DNA of 64,000 nt from Caryophanales bacterium. GTDB taxonomy: Bacteria > Bacillota > Bacilli > Bacillales > Amphibacillaceae. A model generated the notes under the pieces. That model had not been told where the DNA came from. It made no database searches and was given only the letters and a program-made list of their open reading frames with translations. The stretch covers positions 1 through 64,000 of the forward strand of contig JAPFDS010000002.1 of NCBI GenBank assembly GCA_026168805.1. The letters are read 5' to 3'. The translations under genes were made by a program, and so were the position numbers. Shown here piece by piece: positions 18,364 through 30,789 of the stretch. Position 1 is the first letter of the stretch. Every line of letters starts with the position of its first letter.

Positions 18364-20913
18364 TTATTCTTCTGTACGTTCATCATCTTCATTTTGCTCT
18401 TCAGCTTGCTCACTATTTTCTACTTCAGATCCATTGTCTTCTTCATCCGTTTCCTCGGCAAGCTCTTCCATTTCTTCAATTACTTCTTCATCTTCAATTT
18501 TAGCAACTGTTGCTACTTCTTCACCCTTTTGTAAGCGAATGAGACGTACTCCTTGTGTATTTCTTCCTGTTTCAGCAATACTTTCAACAGAAATCCGAAT
18601 GAGTACACCTGCAACCGTCATAAGCATTAAATCTTCTTCACCTGTAACTGGTAGAACTTTAACAACGTGGCCAGTATCTTCGGTTAACTTACATGTAAAG
18701 ACTCCTTTTCCGCCGCGGTTCGTCACACGATACTCTTCTTCATTCGTTCGTTTACCAACGCCTCGGTTCGTCACATGCAACACTTGCATATCTTTTTCTA
18801 AAATTCCCATCGAAACAACTTCATCGTCATCTCGTAAATCAATTCCACGAACTCCAGCTGCCGTTCGGCCCATTGAACGCACTTGTTCTTCTTCAAAACG
18901 AATCAAATATCCTTGTTTCGTTCCAATCATAATATGTTGGTGACCATCCGTTAACCGTACAGATATGAGTTCATCGTTTTCTCTTAAACCAACAGCAATT
19001 AAACCACTTTTTCGGATGTTTGCAAATTTCTCTAAAGTTGTTCGTTTAGAGACACCATGCTTTGTCGTAAAGAATAAAAATGCATCATCAACAAATTCAT
19101 CTACTGTAATAACTGCATTCACCCATTCATCAGGCTCCACTTGCAACACATTTACGATCGGAATACCCTTTGCTGTTCGACTGAATTCAGGTATTTCAAA
19201 GCCTCGTGCCCGGTAAACTTTACCTTTGTTTGTAAAGAATAAAACAGTGGAGTGTGTCGATGTCGAAACTAAATGTTCAACAAAGTCATCTTCATTCATT
19301 TCCATCCCTTGAATGCCTCGTCCACCACGATGTTGCGTGCGATATGTAGACGCAGGAAGTCGCTTAATATATCCTTTTCTCGTGAGTGTGATTACGATAT
19401 GTTCTTCTGGGATTAAATCTTCGTCCTCGAAGAAGTCAGCTCCACCAATAATGATCTCTGTTCGACGTTCATCATCAAAGCGATCTTTAATATCCGTTAA
19501 CTCTTCACGAATAATCGCAAGTATTTTTTCTTCATCGGCTAAAATTGCACGAAGTTCTTCAATTAATTCTTGCAAATTAGCATATTCTTCTTCAATTTTA
19601 TCTCTTTCAAGTCCTGTAAGACGTTGCAAACGCATGTCTAAAATAGCTTGAGCTTGTTTTTCTGATAAGTCATACTGCTCCATTAGACCATTACGTGCAA
19701 TTTCTGCTGTATTGGAATTACGAATGAGCGAGATCACTTCATCCAAGTGATCAAGTGCAATACGCAGTCCTTCCAAAATATGTGCGCGCGCTTCTGCCCG
19801 GCGTAATTCAAAAGCAGTTCTACGCTCGATAATTTTAATTTGATGTTCTAAGTAATGATGTAAACACTCTTTTAAAGAAAGTACTTTCGGCTGACCATTC
19901 ACGAGCGCAAGCGTATTTATCCCAAATGTTGTTTGTAAAGAACTGTATTTATATAAGTTATTTAACACCACATCTGAGTTTGCATCACGACGAAGTTCAA
20001 TGACAATCCGCATTCCATTTCGATCGGATTCATCTCGTAAATCAGTAATGCCTTCAATCCGCTTATCTCTGACAAGTTCAGCAATTTTTTCTATCAATCG
20101 TGCTTTGTTTACTTGATACGGAAGTTCAGTGACGATAATTGTTTCCGCACCATTTCTTCGTTCTTCGATATTCACCTTGGCACGAATCGTTACAGAACCC
20201 TTTCCTGTTTCATATGCTCGACGAATACCACTTTTCCCTAAAATTAATCCTGCTGTTGGGAAGTCTGGTCCATGGATATGATTTTCCATTAATTCATTCA
20301 CTGTAATATCAGGGTTATAGCTTAATGCTAAGACCGCATCAATCGTCTCTCCTAAGTTATGAGGAGGGATGTTTGTTGCCATCCCTACTGCAATTCCAGA
20401 AGAACCATTCACAAGTAGGTTCGGGAAGCGAGCAGGTAAAAATACAGGCTCCTGTTCACTACCGTCATAGTTTTCTTGATAATCAATTGTATCTTTATTT
20501 ATATCTCTTAATAATTCAGTGGATAGCTTAGACATACGTGCTTCTGTATAACGCATCGCTGCAGCTGAATCACCATCAACCGAACCAAAGTTACCATGTC
20601 CATCTACGAGTAAATATCTATGGCTAAAATCTTGTGCCATCCGGACCATTGCTTCATAAATAGAAGAGTCACCGTGGGGGTGGTATTTACCCATAACATC
20701 CCCGACAATTCTAGCAGACTTCTTATAAGGCTTATCCGAGTGCATTCCGGATTCATTCATGGAATATAAAATACGGCGATGCACCGGCTTTAACCCATCA
20801 CGAACATCTGGTAGAGCACGGGATACAATTACACTCATGGCATAATCTAAAAATGATGTTTGCATTTCTTTACTTAAATTTATTTGTTCGACATTTGAAC
20901 GATTTTCATCCAC
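18364..20913 (-). CDS. gyrA: DNA gyrase subunit A
   Basis: Gyrase A cleaves and rejoins DNA during negative supercoiling, in an A2B2 complex with GyrB. The quinolone-binding region [14 protein letters not shown] keeps the sensitive Ser and Glu. The catalytic Tyr lies in [11 protein letters not shown] and the GyrA box is present as [10 protein letters not shown]. An acidic C-terminal tail follows. A longer frame begins at 20934, but its first codons contain the RBS AGGAGGT, so the GTG at 20913 ([10 protein letters not shown], 849 aa) is the likely start. Confidence 0.97.
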   Translation of the reverse strand: MDENRSNVEQINLSKEMQTSFLDYAMSVIVSRALPDVRDGLKPVHRRILYSMNESGMHSDKPYKKSARIVGDVMGKYHPHGDSSIYEAMVRMAQDFSHRYLLVDGHGNFGSVDGDSAAAMRYTEARMSKLSTELLRDINKDTIDYQENYDGSEQEPVFLPARFPNLLVNGSSGIAVGMATNIPPHNLGETIDAVLALSYNPDITVNELMENHIHGPDFPTAGLILGKSGIRRAYETGKGSVTIRAKVNIEERRNGAETIIVTELPYQVNKARLIEKIAELVRDKRIEGITDLRDESDRNGMRIVIELRRDANSDVVLNNLYKYSSLQTTFGINTLALVNGQPKVLSLKECLHHYLEHQIKIIERRTAFELRRAEARAHILEGLRIALDHLDEVISLIRNSNTAEIARNGLMEQYDLSEKQAQAILDMRLQRLTGLERDKIEEEYANLQELIEELRAILADEEKILAIIREELTDIKDRFDDERRTEIIIGGADFFEDEDLIPEEHIVITLTRKGYIKRLPASTYRTQHRGGRGIQGMEMNEDDFVEHLVSTSTHSTVLFFTNKGKVYRARGFEIPEFSRTAKGIPIVNVLQVEPDEWVNAVITVDEFVDDAFLFFTTKHGVSKRTTLEKFANIRKSGLIAVGLRENDELISVRLTDGHQHIMIGTKQGYLIRFEEEQVRSMGRTAAGVRGIDLRDDDEVVSMGILEKDMQVLHVTNRGVGKRTNEEEYRVTNRGGKGVFTCKLTEDTGHVVKVLPVTGEEDLMLMTVAGVLIRISVESIAETGRNTQGVRLIRLQKGEEVATVAKIEDEEVIEEMEELAEETDEEDNGSEVENSEQAEEQNEDDERTEE

Positions 20914-20978
20914 TCTTAAAAGACCTCCTGTCATCTGAAAAGTAATGTACTACTTTTCTATCACATACACTCGACTAT

Positions 20979-22919
<1,941 letters not shown>

Positions 22920-22962
22920 TCATTTTCTTAAAAAATATACAACTGGATTAAGATATTTACAT

Positions 22963-23238
22963 TCACGTAAAGTGAATACCATCATCAACTTTATGAATCA
23001 TCGAAACCATTTTCGAACGTTTTTTCAACGTAGAAACAGATAGAGTACTATAATAAATCAGTTCAGTTGTGATGACGACAGATTTCGAATTTTTCTCTCG
23101 CCCCTTAACAGTTCCATCTTCATGTCCCTTTTCCATCATTTCTTCCATAATTGAAGAGGACGATATCACATCTTTCGCTATAATTGTTACGATATCACGC
23201 GAGCGAATCACATTGTCATTTCCAATATGAATGAACAT
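22963..23238 (-). CDS. remB: Extracellular matrix regulator RemB (DUF370 family)
   Basis: Starting at MFIHIGNDNVIRSRDIVTII, this protein of about 91 residues belongs to the DUF370/RemA-RemB family of small DNA-binding regulators, known in B. subtilis as YaaB/RemB with a role in biofilm matrix gene control. It sits between recF and gyrB exactly as in Bacillus. Its start lies eight bases after the recF stop, so it is probably co-transcribed with recF. Confidence 0.85.
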   Translation of the reverse strand: MFIHIGNDNVIRSRDIVTIIAKDVISSSSIMEEMMEKGHEDGTVKGREKNSKSVVITTELIYYSTLSVSTLKKRSKMVSMIHKVDDGIHFT

Positions 23239-23246
23239 TTTATCCC

Positions 23247-24362
23247 TCATTCCATGATTAATGTACCTTGATGCACTTCATAAATGGCTGCTTGCTCTAA
23301 CGTTTCATGGTGTATGCCATCAACACTTGTTGTTGTAACAAATGTTTGTACCTTTCCTTGAATCGTGCTCAGTAAGAGTGACTGGCGATAATCATCTAGC
23401 TCACTCAACACATCATCTAAAAGTAATATTGGGTATTCACCAATTTCTTGTTTAATCAATTCAATTTCAGCAAGTTTTACAGAAAGTGCTGTCGTTCGTT
23501 GTTGACCTTGAGAACCATACACTTGCACATCGCGATCATTAATATAAAAATGCAAATCATCACGATGAGGCCCAATTAAGGTCGTGCCACGATCGATTTC
23601 TTTTTCCTTCATGTGTCCAAACTCTTTTTCAAATTGTCTTGTAATATCTTCTAAAGAGGCATCCTCTGAAATATCGATTGTTGCTTGATAATTCAACTGT
23701 AATTGTTCAATGCCCCGACTAATATCTTGATGAATTGGTTGTGCTGAAGCATTTAACTTTTCAATAAATGCAAACCGTCTTTCTAATATGGTTGCTGCAT
23801 GAGTAATTAATTGCTCCGTTAATACATCTAGAAGGATTGGGTCTGTTTTTTGATTGCGTTGTAATTTTTTCAAAAGATGATTGCGTTGTTTTAATAACTT
23901 TTGATATTGAGAGAGATGATAAATATAACTAGGCTGCATTTGCCCTAATTCCATATCTATGAATCGTCTTCGAACTTGAGGAGGTCCTTTCACTAAAGTT
24001 AAATCTTCAGGAGCAAACATCACAACATTCATAGACCCAATATAATCACTCAAACGTTGTTGTTCTAGATGATTTATTTTCGCTTTCTTTCCTTTTTTTG
24101 AAAGAATAATTTCAAGGGGGAATGTACGTTCTCGCTTATGCAGCGTTCCTTTGATTCGAGAAAATTCTTCACCCCATAAAATACATTCCCGTTCACGAGG
24201 TGTTCGGTACGAACGAGTAAATGCGAGTACGTAAATAGCTTCCATTAAATTCGTTTTCCCTTGAGCATTTTCACCAATAATGACATTAATCTTATGCTCA
24301 AAAGATACTTTTAAATCAGCATAATTACGATAATTTTTCAATTCCAATTGCTCAATATGCAT
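23247..24362 (-). CDS. recF: DNA replication and repair protein RecF
   Basis: RecF is an SMC-like ATPase that helps load RecA at gapped DNA. It has Walker [17 protein letters not shown] (about 30-45), the coiled-coil middle region, the signature [18 protein letters not shown] and Walker [13 protein letters not shown]. Length (371 aa) is standard. It lies between yaaA and remB in the conserved origin operon. Confidence 0.97.
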   Translation of the reverse strand: MHIEQLELKNYRNYADLKVSFEHKINVIIGENAQGKTNLMEAIYVLAFTRSYRTPRERECILWGEEFSRIKGTLHKRERTFPLEIILSKKGKKAKINHLEQQRLSDYIGSMNVVMFAPEDLTLVKGPPQVRRRFIDMELGQMQPSYIYHLSQYQKLLKQRNHLLKKLQRNQKTDPILLDVLTEQLITHAATILERRFAFIEKLNASAQPIHQDISRGIEQLQLNYQATIDISEDASLEDITRQFEKEFGHMKEKEIDRGTTLIGPHRDDLHFYINDRDVQVYGSQGQQRTTALSVKLAEIELIKQEIGEYPILLLDDVLSELDDYRQSLLLSTIQGKVQTFVTTTSVDGIHHETLEQAAIYEVHQGTLIME

Positions 24363-24468
24363 ATGACCCCTCTTTTTTGCTTTTCTCGTTCAAATGAATT
24401 AATCCCCATTATGAAATGAACTCACTTGCACGTAAAAAAACATGTTCTCTGCTATATGTGAAGAGGGA

Positions 24469-24690
24469 CTATTGTTTTGTAACAATAAATGTACCAACAT
24501 CTTCAATGGAAACAGTATCACCTGGGTAACATTTCTTTCCTCGGCGATGTTCCTTTTCATCATTTAAAAGAACACCTTCTGTTTGTAGATAATGTTTGAT
24601 CATTCCGCCTGAATCAAATATGTTTGCTAATTTCAATAATTGTCCTAACTGAATATAGGACGTTTGTATTTCAATTTCCGTTTTCATCAC
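24469..24690 (-). CDS. yaaA: S4-domain RNA-binding protein YaaA
   Basis: This 73-residue protein is essentially one S4 RNA-binding domain: ITxxTSYIQLGQLLKLANIFDSGGMIKHYL, then VLLNDEKEHRRGKKCYPGD. It is the small origin-region S4 protein found between dnaN and recF in Bacillus, with a role linked to ribosome assembly. Here it is separated from dnaN by an inserted repeat element. Confidence 0.88.
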   Translation of the reverse strand: MMKTEIEIQTSYIQLGQLLKLANIFDSGGMIKHYLQTEGVLLNDEKEHRRGKKCYPGDTVSIEDVGTFIVTKQ

Positions 24691-24869
24691 ATGTCACCAA
24701 ATTTCTGTATTGTACATGAATTATTGCATATATCTATTTTACTAAAGTTTTGCCATGATTGAAAGGGAATACACCCTAAAGCACGAAAAACGCTTAAAAG
24801 TACCTAGAATTGCATTTAAAATTAGAAATTGTACCTAATAACACTTTTTATTGTTTAGTTTCAAATGAA

Positions 24870-24901
24870 AAGCTCCTATCTCATGAAAAAGACAGGAGCT
24901 T
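24870..24901 (-). terminator. Probable terminator hairpin between dnaN and yaaA
   Basis: Arms AAGCTCCT and AGGAGCTT form a hairpin followed on the minus strand by TTC and a T-rich tract. It lies just beyond the repeat element and could reduce read-through from dnaN into yaaA. Confidence 0.5.
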
Positions 24902-24919
24902 ATAAAAAATCTTTAATAT

Positions 24920-25159
24920 GAGGTTGGGACAAATCAAAGTCGTATCTCCCAAAATACGAATAACATTCCAATTTAGCGTAGGAAATATACGGAGACTCCA
25001 GCGGGAGCAAAAGCCTCGATGAGACCCCGCAGTGCGAAGCACGAGGAGGCTCATCAGCTGCCCGCCGGAAAGCGAAGTATATTTCCGAAGCGAGTAATTC
25101 CACTTGTTAAATTAGAATGTTCGTATATGAGTTAACTTTAAATCTTTTGTCTCAATCTC
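24920..25159. repeat. Interspersed inverted-repeat element (about 240 bp)
   Basis: The element is bounded by 14-bp near-inverted ends, GAGGTTGGGACAAA (24920) and TTTGTCTCAATCTC (25146), with 12 of 14 positions matching. Further nested inverted segments are GGAAATATAC/GTATATTTCC and CGAATAACATTCCAATTT with AAATTAGAATGTTCG. The GC-rich core (about 24990-25085) resembles a repeat widely scattered in Bacillaceae genomes. It carries no gene. Its right end abuts the dnaN stop codon. Confidence 0.8.
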
Positions 25160-26296
25160 TTAATATGTCCGCACAGGAACAATTAATTGTAAAATAGGAT
25201 CTCCATTTGTTGGACGGATAATAAATGGACGCATAGCACCCGTAAAATCAATTGAAATTTCATCACATTCAACTGCTCGGAGTGCGTCAATCATATATTT
25301 AGCACTAAAAGATATTTTTAAGTCTTCCCCAGTCATTGCTTCTAAAGCCATTTCTTCAGCAACTTGACCGACTTCCGGTGAATTACTCGTAATTTCAATC
25401 CGACTATTGTCAATTGTTGATAACTTCACAACATTATTTCGTTCTTCTTTTGCAAGTAATGATGCACGATCGATCGTCTGGAGTAAATCTCGTGTTTTAA
25501 TACGTAATTGTGTTTTACTTTCATCTGGAATGAGTCGAGATGTTTCCGGATACTTCCCATCAAGAAGGCGCGATAAGAAATACAGATTTTTTGTTTTAAA
25601 TAAAATTAAATTATTCGTCATACTAACTTCTACAGTTTCAATAGAGTCATCTAAAATTTTATTTAATTCATCTAAACTTTTTCCTGGGATAACAATACTA
25701 GGAATTTCAACCTCTACACCTTCTAGTGTCGCTTTTCTAGAAGCTAGTCGGTGACTATCCGTTGCCGTCACTGTTAATTCACCATCAACAACTTGCATGT
25801 TCACACCCGTTAAAATAGGACGTGTTTCCATCGATGAGATGGCAAAAACCGTTTGTTTGATAATCGACTTCAAAAGATCGGTAGGAATTTCAAATTGTTC
25901 ATCCACTTGTAACTTTGGTAATTGAGGATATTCTTCAGCATCTTGACCATTCAAATTATATAAAGCTTTACCTGATTTAATCGTGACATTTAATTCTTGA
26001 TCTGCTTCCATTTGTACGGTATTTTCAGGCAACTTTCGAACAATTTGTGGGAAATACCGTGCTTGTAAAACAATACTTCCAGGTACAATATCTTCAATAA
26101 AAATGGTTCCATCTTCTTCTGCTGGAATAAATGATTCGATTGAAATGTTCGAATCACTTCCTGTGAGAGTTAATCCTTTTTCAGTCGCTTCAATTTTAAT
26201 TCCAGTTAAAATAGGGATCGCTGCTCTAGGTGATACAGCAACCATCACTTCTTGTATACTCGCGATCAGTTTTTGTCGATCAATCGAAAATTGCAT
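25160..26296 (-). CDS. dnaN: DNA polymerase III beta subunit (sliding clamp)
   Basis: The clamp encircles DNA and tethers polymerase III. The 378-residue protein has the three clamp folds, the N-terminal MQFSIDRQKLIASIQEVMVA and the C-terminal segment ending PILQLIVPVRTY. It follows dnaA with 273 bp between, which holds the unwinding half of oriC. The stop codon is directly followed by the inserted inverted-repeat element. Confidence 0.97.
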   Translation of the reverse strand: MQFSIDRQKLIASIQEVMVAVSPRAAIPILTGIKIEATEKGLTLTGSDSNISIESFIPAEEDGTIFIEDIVPGSIVLQARYFPQIVRKLPENTVQMEADQELNVTIKSGKALYNLNGQDAEEYPQLPKLQVDEQFEIPTDLLKSIIKQTVFAISSMETRPILTGVNMQVVDGELTVTATDSHRLASRKATLEGVEVEIPSIVIPGKSLDELNKILDDSIETVEVSMTNNLILFKTKNLYFLSRLLDGKYPETSRLIPDESKTQLRIKTRDLLQTIDRASLLAKEERNNVVKLSTIDNSRIEITSNSPEVGQVAEEMALEAMTGEDLKISFSAKYMIDALRAVECDEISIDFTGAMRPFIIRPTNGDPILQLIVPVRTY

Positions 26297-26356
26297 AAAT
26301 AATTCCTCCCCCTAAGGTTTACACTTCCACGTTTTATAAAAGCAATGAGCGCTTTT

Positions 26357-26463
26357 GTATATATTATTTATTTAAAAAGATAGTAATAATAGTAATAGGG
26401 CCTGTGCACATGTTGATAAGTCCGTCTAAAGCTTTTATGAAATAGATATCCCCATGTGGACAA
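26357..26463. other. oriC unwinding module: AT-rich stretch, DnaA-trios and DnaA boxes
   Basis: An AT-rich stretch (26357-26380) is followed on the plus strand by six trinucleotides TAG TAA TAA TAG TAA TAG (26381-26398), a GC-rich step GGCC and then DnaA-box-like 9-mers. TGTTGATAA (26411-26419) and TGTGGACAA (26455-26463) each differ from TGTGGATAA at one position. This order and polarity match the DnaA-trio element described in B. subtilis between dnaA and dnaN, where DnaA loads on one strand and opens the duplex. Confidence 0.75.
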
Positions 26464-26569
26464 ACTGTGTGTAACTTGTTTCTGCTATGCACACTATACA
26501 CAAAAATATATGCACGTCCAAATCATGAAATTTGAATAATGCAGTAAGATTTTAATAGAAATTCTATTT

Positions 26570-27925
26570 TTACAACTGACTCAATTGTTCTTTTATTTCT
26601 TCTATCTCACTTTTTAAAACAGAATCTGAATCGATCATTTCTGAGATCTTGTCAAAGGCATGAATGACCGTTGTGTGATCCCTACCACCAAACTTTTCTC
26701 CAATTTTAGGAAGGGATAAATCTGTCATCTCACGTGATAAGTACATAGCTATTTGTCTTGGAAAAGCAATCGAACGTGTTCGTTTCCGTGCTGCAAAATC
26801 TTCAAGTCTAATATTGTACTTTTCCGAAACCAATTCTTGAATCATTTGTACATTAATTGCTCGGGGCTTCCGATTTGGAATAATGTCCTTCAATGCATCC
26901 GCTGCGAGTGCCGCATCTATATCCTCATTGACGAGTGATGAATAGGCAACAACACGAATGAGTGCACCTTCTAATTCACGAATATTTGTATCAATCTGGT
27001 TCGCAATATAAAGCATGACCTCATTTGGTATATCAAGTCCTTCAGCCTTAGCCTTTTTACTTAAAATAGCAATTCGTGTTTCTAAATCGGGTGGAGTTAT
27101 ATCCGTAATGAGTCCCCATTCAAATCGAGAACGCAGTCGATCTTCAAGTGTAGGTATTTCTTTCGGTGGTCGATCACTTGAAATGATAATTTGTTTATTT
27201 TCTTCATGTAATGTATTAAATGTATGAAAGAATTCTTCCTGTGTTTGTTCTTTTCCAGCAAGAAATTGAATATCATCAATGAGCAAAATATCGACATTGC
27301 GGTATTTATTCCTAAAGTTGACTGCTTTGTTGTCCATAATTGCGTGAATAAATTCATTCGTGAACTTTTCTGACGACAAATACACAACGGAAGCTTCTGG
27401 ATTATGTTCTTGGATATAATGACCGATGGCATGCATTAAATGGGTTTTTCCTAACCCTACGCCTCCATATATAAACAGAGGATTATATGATTTTGCAGGA
27501 GCTTCAGCGACAGCAAGAGAAGCAGCGTGAGCAAAACGGTTTCCAGCACCAATAACAAAAGAATCAAATGTATATTTTGGATTTAACATCGTTTTTGAAG
27601 AATCATGCGTATCATTTATAATCGGTTGTTTCGGCTGGTTTTCAGGATCGTCCTCGCTTGCTTGATCTTTTTCAGGAATAACAAATTTCACAGAAAATGT
27701 AGATCCTGTTAATTGAAATAATATATCTATGATGAGATCTGTGTATCTTCCTTCTAACCAATCCCGTGCAAAATCATTGGGAACGCCAATGGTTAACGTG
27801 TCATTGATGAACCCTTTCGGTTTGGTATTTTTAAGCCACGTATCAAAACTGGGCTTACTAATCCTTTCTTCAATTAACTCTAGGGCAGCAGTCCATAATT
27901 CATCGAGATTTTCCAACAAGTTCAT
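26570..27925 (-). CDS. dnaA: Chromosomal replication initiator DnaA
   Basis: DnaA binds oriC and melts it. The 451-residue protein has domain I (1-80), a short acidic linker, the AAA+ domain with Walker [16 protein letters not shown] and Walker [22 protein letters not shown], and a C-terminal DNA-binding domain with [15 protein letters not shown]. DnaA boxes lie on both sides of the gene, as expected for autoregulation and a bipartite origin. Confidence 0.98.
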   Translation of the reverse strand: MNLLENLDELWTAALELIEERISKPSFDTWLKNTKPKGFINDTLTIGVPNDFARDWLEGRYTDLIIDILFQLTGSTFSVKFVIPEKDQASEDDPENQPKQPIINDTHDSSKTMLNPKYTFDSFVIGAGNRFAHAASLAVAEAPAKSYNPLFIYGGVGLGKTHLMHAIGHYIQEHNPEASVVYLSSEKFTNEFIHAIMDNKAVNFRNKYRNVDILLIDDIQFLAGKEQTQEEFFHTFNTLHEENKQIIISSDRPPKEIPTLEDRLRSRFEWGLITDITPPDLETRIAILSKKAKAEGLDIPNEVMLYIANQIDTNIRELEGALIRVVAYSSLVNEDIDAALAADALKDIIPNRKPRAINVQMIQELVSEKYNIRLEDFAARKRTRSIAFPRQIAMYLSREMTDLSLPKIGEKFGGRDHTTVIHAFDKISEMIDSDSVLKSEIEEIKEQLSQL

Positions 27926-28098
27926 TCCTTTCTTTATACATTAGTAGATTCCTATGTTCTAAATGTAGAGTGTTGACATACATTATATAAAACGATAAAA
28001 AAAGCTTTCTCTCACATCTTTCTTTAGAAATAGAATGGATTTTGAAAGATAGGGAAGGCTATGAATTGTATTGTTATCATATATTTTTACACAATTGA

Positions 28099-28435
28099 TG
28101 TGGATACATGAAGTCATAGATACTCTAGTATAGTAGAACTTATAAACAATATCCACAAAAAAACGAAAAAACATATTCATATCATGTGTGTAACTATCCA
28201 CAAGTCATCCACAGTCTGTGGATAGAATTAAAAGTGTATAAAACTATTAACAAATGTAAACACAGTAATAATACCAAAAAACTGTTGGGTTTGCAATGAA
28301 GTTCGACAGTTATCCACAATATACACGAGGTGTAGACAAAAACAATCCACATGATAAGAATATGTGATTAACATGTCGATAATTGGTGAATAGAAAAATG
28401 GAATGGAATAAGATGTTATGTGCAGCTTGTGGATA
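28099..28435. other. oriC upstream DnaA-box cluster
   Basis: Between dnaA and rpmH there are two perfect boxes, TTATCCACA (28310-28318, plus) and TGTGGATAA (28427-28435, minus orientation). One-mismatch boxes lie at 28099, 28149, 28194, 28205 and 28217, and a two-mismatch box at 28343. The surrounding sequence is AT-rich. This is the upstream half of a Bacillus-type bipartite origin. The open frame on the minus strand at 27983-28201 lies in it and is not considered a gene. Confidence 0.85.
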
Positions 28436-28565
28436 ATCCAAGTGAGCGAAAAAGTGGGGAATGAAAAGCTGAGATTGTGTGAACGATTATGTACTGTAAA
28501 AAATTAGGACTAGACAATTGATCTGTTTATGTAGTATGTTTATCTTGTTTGCAGGAAATTGTAAG

Positions 28566-28595
28566 TTGACAAACGCATATCAGTTCTCATATAAT
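28566..28595 (+). promoter_or_regulatory. Promoter of rpmH
   Basis: TTGACA (28566-28571), an 18-bp spacer and TATAAT (28590-28595) form a near-consensus sigma-A promoter, about 65 bp before the rpmH start. Confidence 0.7.
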
Positions 28596-28660
28596 TATAA
28601 AGGATATTTATTTATATACGGATATTCTTTTTTATAGATTTTGTAGGAGGTGCACCATCA

Positions 28661-28795
28661 ATGAAAAGAACATATCAACCAAAAAATCGTAGACGTAAAA
28701 AAGTACACGGCTTTCGTTCACGTATGAGCACGCGCAATGGACGTAAAGTTCTAGCACGTCGCCGTCGTAGAGGAAGAAAAGTGTTATCTGCATAA
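28661..28795 (+). CDS. rpmH: 50S ribosomal protein L34
   Basis: This 44-residue, highly basic protein begins [19 protein letters not shown] and ends RGRKVLSA, as in other bacterial L34 proteins. It has a strong RBS TAGGAGGTG. It is the first gene of the rpmH-rnpA-yidC-jag series on the right side of the origin. A terminator follows. Confidence 0.97.
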   Translation: MKRTYQPKNRRRKKVHGFRSRMSTRNGRKVLARRRRRGRKVLSA

Positions 28796-28823
28796 GCCAC
28801 TGAACTTTAGTCAGTGGTTTTTT
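28796..28823 (+). terminator. Terminator or attenuator after rpmH
   Basis: Arms CCACTGA and TCAGTGG enclose a short loop and are followed by TTTTTT. It probably limits read-through into rnpA, which would fit the very different amounts needed of L34 and RNase P protein. Confidence 0.8.
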
Positions 28824-28893
28824 CCACTTTTATATAGAAAATTGTGAGTGGTACATGCTAGATCTTAAAGTGGAAAATAGTAGGTGAGAGATT

Positions 28894-29238
28894 TTGAAAA
28901 AGTCGTACAGAATTAAAAAGAATGAAGAATTTCAATTTGTGTTTAAGCGTGGGAGGTCATTTGCGAATCGTCAACTTGTAATGTATTACATAGAGAAGCG
29001 ACACCAAACACATTTCCGCATAGGTCTTTCAGTCGGAAAGAAAATCGGGAATGCTGTGACACGTAACCACATTAAACGCTGCTTACGTCAAAGTTTTCAT
29101 GAACTCGAAGACCGTATACATGCACCAGTAGATATCGTTATTATTGCTCGTAACCCAACGAAAAATATGAACTGTACAGAAATACAAAAAAGTTTAGTTC
29201 ATCTATTATCACGGGAGAAATTGCTTTCTAAAAAATAG
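28894..29238 (+). CDS. rnpA: Ribonuclease P protein component
   Basis: This 114-residue basic protein assists the RNase P RNA in maturing tRNA 5' ends. It shows [16 protein letters not shown] and the RNR-type signature region [20 protein letters not shown]. The start is TTG at 28894, preceded by TAGGTGAG. Confidence 0.95.
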   Translation: MKKSYRIKKNEEFQFVFKRGRSFANRQLVMYYIEKRHQTHFRIGLSVGKKIGNAVTRNHIKRCLRQSFHELEDRIHAPVDIVIIARNPTKNMNCTEIQKSLVHLLSREKLLSKK

Positions 29239-29345
29239 TTAATGATATGAATAGTGTTTGTCATTCCTTTCATGATAAGATACGAAATAGATAAACAGTA
29301 TTCTATTATATAGATGGTTAGGTTCGTTAGTTAGGAGGAAACAAA

Positions 29346-30128
29346 TTGAGTAGACGAAATAAGGTCCTATTTATAGTGGCCTTGACAGTTGGGATTGCAC
29401 TCCTGTCCGGATGTACGCAAATTGACCAAGATATCGATGCAAATAGTACAGGTATATGGAATAAATGGTTTGTTTACCCAATGTCTTTATTAATCAATTT
29501 CTTTGCGGATTTATTTACATCAGGTGAAGAAATAGGCTATGGATTAGCAATTGTTGTTGTAACAATTATTATCCGTCTGATTCTTGTACCTTTAAACGTT
29601 AAACAGTTAAAGAGTTCAAAAGCAATGCAAGACATTCAACCTGAACTAAAAGAAATACAAGCTAAATATAGCTCAAAAGATGCAAAATCACAGCAAAAGC
29701 TACAAGAAGAAACAATGGCACTCTTTCAAAAACATGGAGTGAACCCACTTGCTGGTTGTTTACCAATCTTTATCCAAATGCCAGTGATGATTGCGATGTA
29801 CCATGCGATCATGCGTACACCAGGTGTAAAAGACGCGAGCTTCCTATGGTTCCACTTAGGGCATTCAGATTACATCTTGCCACTGATTGCAGGGGGAGCA
29901 ACATTTTTACAGCAAAAACTAATGATGTCTGGTAGCCCACAGGGACAAAACCCACAAATGCAGATTATGCTTTATGTGATGCCGCTCTTTATTACTGTCA
30001 TCGGAATGTTTTTCCCATCAGCACTTGCATTATACTGGGTAGTAGGGAACGTGTTTATGGTAGCTCAAACGCTTCTTATTCGTAGACCAATGATGAAAAC
30101 AGCTGATACTGGAGGAGACAAAAAGTGA
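29346..30128 (+). CDS. yidC: Membrane protein insertase YidC (SpoIIIJ type)
   Basis: YidC inserts proteins into the cytoplasmic membrane; the Bacillus SpoIIIJ form is also needed for forespore signalling. The 260-residue protein starts with TTG and has a lipoprotein signal ending LLSGC. Five membrane segments follow, with the hydrophilic coil LKSSKAMQDIQPELKEIQAK and the segment NPLAGCLPIFIQMPVMIAMY. Its stop overlaps the jag start by four bases. Confidence 0.95.
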   Translation: MSRRNKVLFIVALTVGIALLSGCTQIDQDIDANSTGIWNKWFVYPMSLLINFFADLFTSGEEIGYGLAIVVVTIIIRLILVPLNVKQLKSSKAMQDIQPELKEIQAKYSSKDAKSQQKLQEETMALFQKHGVNPLAGCLPIFIQMPVMIAMYHAIMRTPGVKDASFLWFHLGHSDYILPLIAGGATFLQQKLMMSGSPQGQNPQMQIMLYVMPLFITVIGMFFPSALALYWVVGNVFMVAQTLLIRRPMMKTADTGGDKK

Positions 30129-30742
30129 GAGAAATAACTGCTAGTGGACAAACTGTTGAAGATGCGGTCAAGTCAGCTTTAGAGCAGTTACAAACAACAG
30201 AGGACCAAGTAGAAATCGATATTATTGATGAAGGTAAACGAGGAATTCTTGGTATTTTTGGATCGAAACTTTCTGTCGTACATGTCAAGCAATTAAAAAA
30301 CCAAATTGAAGAAGCAGAAACATTCATTTTGGAAATTGCAGAAAATATGGGAGTTCACATTGAACTGAACACTACGGTAGAAGATAATTTTGTTACATTT
30401 GATATGCAAGGGGAAGGAATTGCTCTTCTGATTGGAAAACGCGGACAAACATTGAACGCACTCCAATATTTAGTGCAACTGGCAATCAACAAAGATGGAA
30501 AACAATTTTACCGGGTCATGCTTGATGCGGAAGGATATCGAGGCAGAAGAAAAGAAACACTTGAAACGTTAGCAATTCGGATGGCGGAAAAAGCTAAACG
30601 GATTAACAAAAAAGTAGCACTCGAACCAATGCCAGCATATGAACGGAAAATCATCCATACGGCCTTGCAAGATCGTAGTGATGTTACAACTGAATCGGGT
30701 GGTGTCGAACCACATCGCCACGTTGTTATAAAATTGAAGTAA
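30125..30742 (+). CDS. jag: RNA-binding protein Jag (KhpB)
   Basis: The 205-residue protein has an N-terminal Jag domain, a KH domain (GxxG-like IGKRGQTLNALQYL near residues 103-116) and a C-terminal R3H domain (MPAYERKIIHTALQDR, then EPHRHVVI). It binds RNA and partners with KhpA. The GTG start overlaps the yidC stop (GTGA), so translation is coupled. Confidence 0.95.
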   Translation: MREITASGQTVEDAVKSALEQLQTTEDQVEIDIIDEGKRGILGIFGSKLSVVHVKQLKNQIEEAETFILEIAENMGVHIELNTTVEDNFVTFDMQGEGIALLIGKRGQTLNALQYLVQLAINKDGKQFYRVMLDAEGYRGRRKETLETLAIRMAEKAKRINKKVALEPMPAYERKIIHTALQDRSDVTTESGGVEPHRHVVIKLK

Positions 30743-30749
30743 AATGAAA

Positions 30750-30789
30750 TAAAAAGATGACCTTTTGTTGATGAGGTCATCTTTTTATT
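30750..30789. terminator. Bidirectional terminator between jag and the UDG-like gene
   Basis: AAAAAGATGACCT and AGGTCATCTTTTT are perfect arms around a short loop, with A and T runs outside. The hairpin can serve both convergent genes and overlaps the stop codon of the minus-strand gene. Confidence 0.85.

Noticed and set aside
24900..25103. 67-codon frame on the minus strand between dnaN and yaaA
   Set aside because: It lies in the inverted-repeat element, has no RBS and its composition reflects the GC-rich core.
27983..28201. 72-codon frame on the minus strand upstream of dnaA
   Set aside because: It covers AT-rich oriC sequence with DnaA boxes and has low-complexity composition.
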